From an uncultured Bacilli bacterium (GTDB taxonomy: Bacteria > Bacillota_I > Bacilli_A > RF39 > UBA660), in NCBI GenBank assembly GCA_949025205.1, contig CARMXJ010000066.1:1-5129 (forward strand): a stretch of 5,129 nucleotides of DNA. Reading direction: 5' to 3'. Positions 5,127-5,129 of the stretch are shown here, piece after piece; within the stretch, counting starts at the first letter, position 1, and each line of letters opens with the position of its first letter. The translations under genes were made by a program, and so were the position numbers. The notes beneath the pieces are model-generated. The model had not been told where the DNA came from, ran no database searches, and saw nothing but the letters and a program-made list of their open reading frames with translations.

Positions 5127-5129
5127 TCA

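Overview
The window is AT-rich (well under 35% GC by eye), and every supported gene lies on the minus strand with short gaps and clear Shine-Dalgarno sites. This points to a low-GC Bacillota, most likely a gut-type member of Clostridia or a relative. The protein families agree: a firmicute-style NRCH nuclease, a Rpn/PD-(D/E)XK transposase-type nuclease, and a PAP2 phosphatase fused to a DgkA-type kinase. All Trp codons seen in the genes are TGG, and the genes end in TAA or TAG, so a UGA=Trp code is not indicated.

Layout in transcription order (right to left). (1) 5070-4081 encodes a membrane protein joining a PAP2 lipid-phosphate phosphatase to a DgkA/undecaprenol-kinase domain. A perfect 9-bp inverted repeat lies just upstream. 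(2) 4049-3516 encodes an unrecognised beta-rich 177-residue protein. It is followed after 5 bases by (3) 3510-3061, a 149-codon frame that contains one in-frame TAA. Reading through the TAA restores a Cys-His-Asp arrangement like that of transglutaminase/papain-fold enzymes. A run of ten G on the coding strand lies between the His and the Asp. (4) 3011-2529 is a YbaK/EbsC-type aminoacyl-tRNA editing protein with its own likely promoter and terminator. (5) About 2445-1603 is a Rpn-family nuclease pseudogene: no ATG at its start and one in-frame TAA in the middle. A terminator overlaps its end. (6) 1554-841 (Zn-finger sirtuin deacylase) and 826-116 (membrane-anchored DNA/RNA non-specific endonuclease) form a close pair with a 14-base gap. 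Bases 1-115 hold no supported gene and no convincing terminator.

Working together: the phosphatase-kinase fusion probably acts on polyprenyl or diacylglycerol phosphates at the membrane. The sirtuin and nuclease are co-transcribed, but no joint function is evident. The region most worth a second look is 3061-4049, a two-gene cassette whose second gene has a putative C-H-D catalytic triad, a nonsense codon and a slippage-prone homopolymer. Two neighbouring genes are each interrupted by a single in-frame TAA without a frameshift. Recent gene decay explains this most simply, but it should be checked against the reads.
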